Assembly (NCBI GenBank): GCA_024278555.1
Contig: JAJRSX010000077.1
Span: 1-22,319 of the forward strand
DNA length: 22,319 nt
Direction of reading: 5' to 3'
DNA from: a bacterium
Lineage (GTDB): Bacteria > CG2-30-53-67 > CG2-30-70-394
The notes beneath the pieces were generated by a model, which was not told where the DNA came from, made no database searches, and worked only from the letters and a program-made list of their open reading frames with translations. Both the position numbers and the translations under genes were made by a program. Shown here one piece after another: positions 21,792 to 22,319 of this stretch (positions are counted from its first letter, which is position 1; each line of letters opens with the position of its first letter).

Positions 21792-22319
21792 CGAGACCCC
21801 GGACCCTGCGGTCGAGCCCTGTGAGGAGAGGCGGCCGCGTACCTGGCTGATGCGTCTCGCGCTGGCGCTCGTGTTGGTCGCCGGCCTCGTGTGGAGCGGC
21901 CGCTGGATGGCGTGGAGAATCGGCCATGTAACCACCAACGCGGGCTTCGTCGAGGCGGAGATCGCCAATGTGGCTCCGCAGGTGGCCGGCGAGATCCTCG
22001 CGGTGCGGGTAGTTGAGGGAGAGGAGCTCCGCAAGGGCGATCCCTTGGTGGAGATCGACCCGTCCGCACAGGAGCGGCGTGTGAAGCAGGGAGAGGCCAC
22101 GGTGGCCACCGCCCGGACCGGGGTGGAGCAGGCACGCCAGGGGCTGCTGTTGGCCCGCCGCCGGGTCCCGGCAGCGATCGCCGCGGCCAAGGCGATGGTT
22201 GCGGCGGCCCGCACGCAGGTGGCGAAGACACGCTCCAATCGCGACCGGTGGGATCGTCAGCTCGCCCGCTTCCAGACCCTGGTCGATGAGCATGCGGTTG
22301 GACGGGCCCGCTTCGAAGA
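21784..22319 (+). CDS. EmrA/HlyD-type membrane fusion protein (3' end off window)
   Basis: Periplasmic adaptor anchored by one N-terminal helix (about 21-42, LMRLALALVLVAGLVWSG) after a short Pro/Glu/Arg-rich cytosolic tail. Then TTNAGFVEAEIANVAPQVAG, equivalent to the EmrA start of the lipoyl domain (usual form DDAYV...VAPQVSG), VVEGEELRKGDPLVEIDP, and the beginning of a long coiled coil (ARTGVEQARQGLLLARRR onward). 178 codons are visible. The EmrA type suggests that the next gene, outside the window, is an MFS (EmrB-like) or ABC exporter, which I cannot see. Confidence 0.9.
   Translation, partial: MADETPDPAVEPCEERRPRTWLMRLALALVLVAGLVWSGRWMAWRIGHVTTNAGFVEAEIANVAPQVAGEILAVRVVEGEELRKGDPLVEIDPSAQERRVKQGEATVATARTGVEQARQGLLLARRRVPAAIAAAKAMVAAARTQVAKTRSNRDRWDRQLARFQTLVDEHAVGRARFE

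Noticed and set aside
1-22319. tRNA or rRNA genes, integrase or transposase genes, prophage modules
   Set aside because: None seen on either strand; the mobile-looking DNA consists only of short non-coding repeats.

Overview
This is GC-rich DNA (GC strongly preferred at third codon positions throughout) from a Gram-negative, probably proteobacterial, chromosome. The evidence is a secretin-based type II secretion system (T2SS), a tripartite RND efflux pump, a TolC-type outer-membrane channel and an outer-membrane-type lipoprotein. I cannot name the genus. The heptanucleotide repeats and REP-like hairpins between genes are of kinds I associate with large environmental proteobacterial genomes, but that is recollection and not a test. 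|| Layout: (1) Positions 1-11054, minus strand: a T2SS operon in the canonical order gspC-D-E-F-G-H-I-J-K-L, with gspL cut by the left edge. (2) 11286-13853, minus strand: an 855-residue lipoprotein of unknown function just upstream of gspC, with its own hairpin terminator. It is a candidate T2SS cargo by position only. (3) 14150-14746, plus strand: a cytosolic cyclophilin with a sigma70-like promoter. (4) 14747-15332: a gene-free stretch filled by nested inverted repeats. (5) 15333-19540: an MFP-RND efflux pair overlapping by ATGA. (6) 19541-19806: REP-like hairpins, then a perfect inverted-repeat operator. (7) 19807-22319: a tetR-tolC-emrA-like operon running off the right edge. || The most unusual part is the T2SS operon. 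The C/D, D/E, F/G and K/L junctions are tight (overlap to 13 bp). The E/F, G/H, H/I, I/J and J/K junctions are swollen by repeat DNA. Three of these (E/F, H/I, I/J) hold related elements of about 180 bp whose ends are arrays of a 7-bp unit (GTAGAAN-type) in inverted orientation; J/K holds a diverged relative and G/H a chimaera. The reading frames of gspI and gspJ continue into these elements, so the repeats appear to supply the start codons and the long prepilin leaders (52 and about 51 residues, both ending in the same YRREFGAAG before the cleavage site). The gspH and gspK leaders instead end in 13-bp-arm hairpins of one design. Only gspG has an ordinary short leader with a good ribosome binding site. 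|| A second anomaly is a set of poly-G tracts in coding strands of the operon (G10 in gspK and gspF, G8 in gspE and gspC). The gspC tract coincides with a frameshift that separates the HR domain from the PDZ domain. This could be slippage-based switching, a real lesion, or a homopolymer sequencing error; raw reads would decide. || The two transport loci are probably independent of the T2SS. The RND pair has no outer-membrane channel gene of its own, and the tolC-like gene 0.9 kb downstream could serve both pumps.
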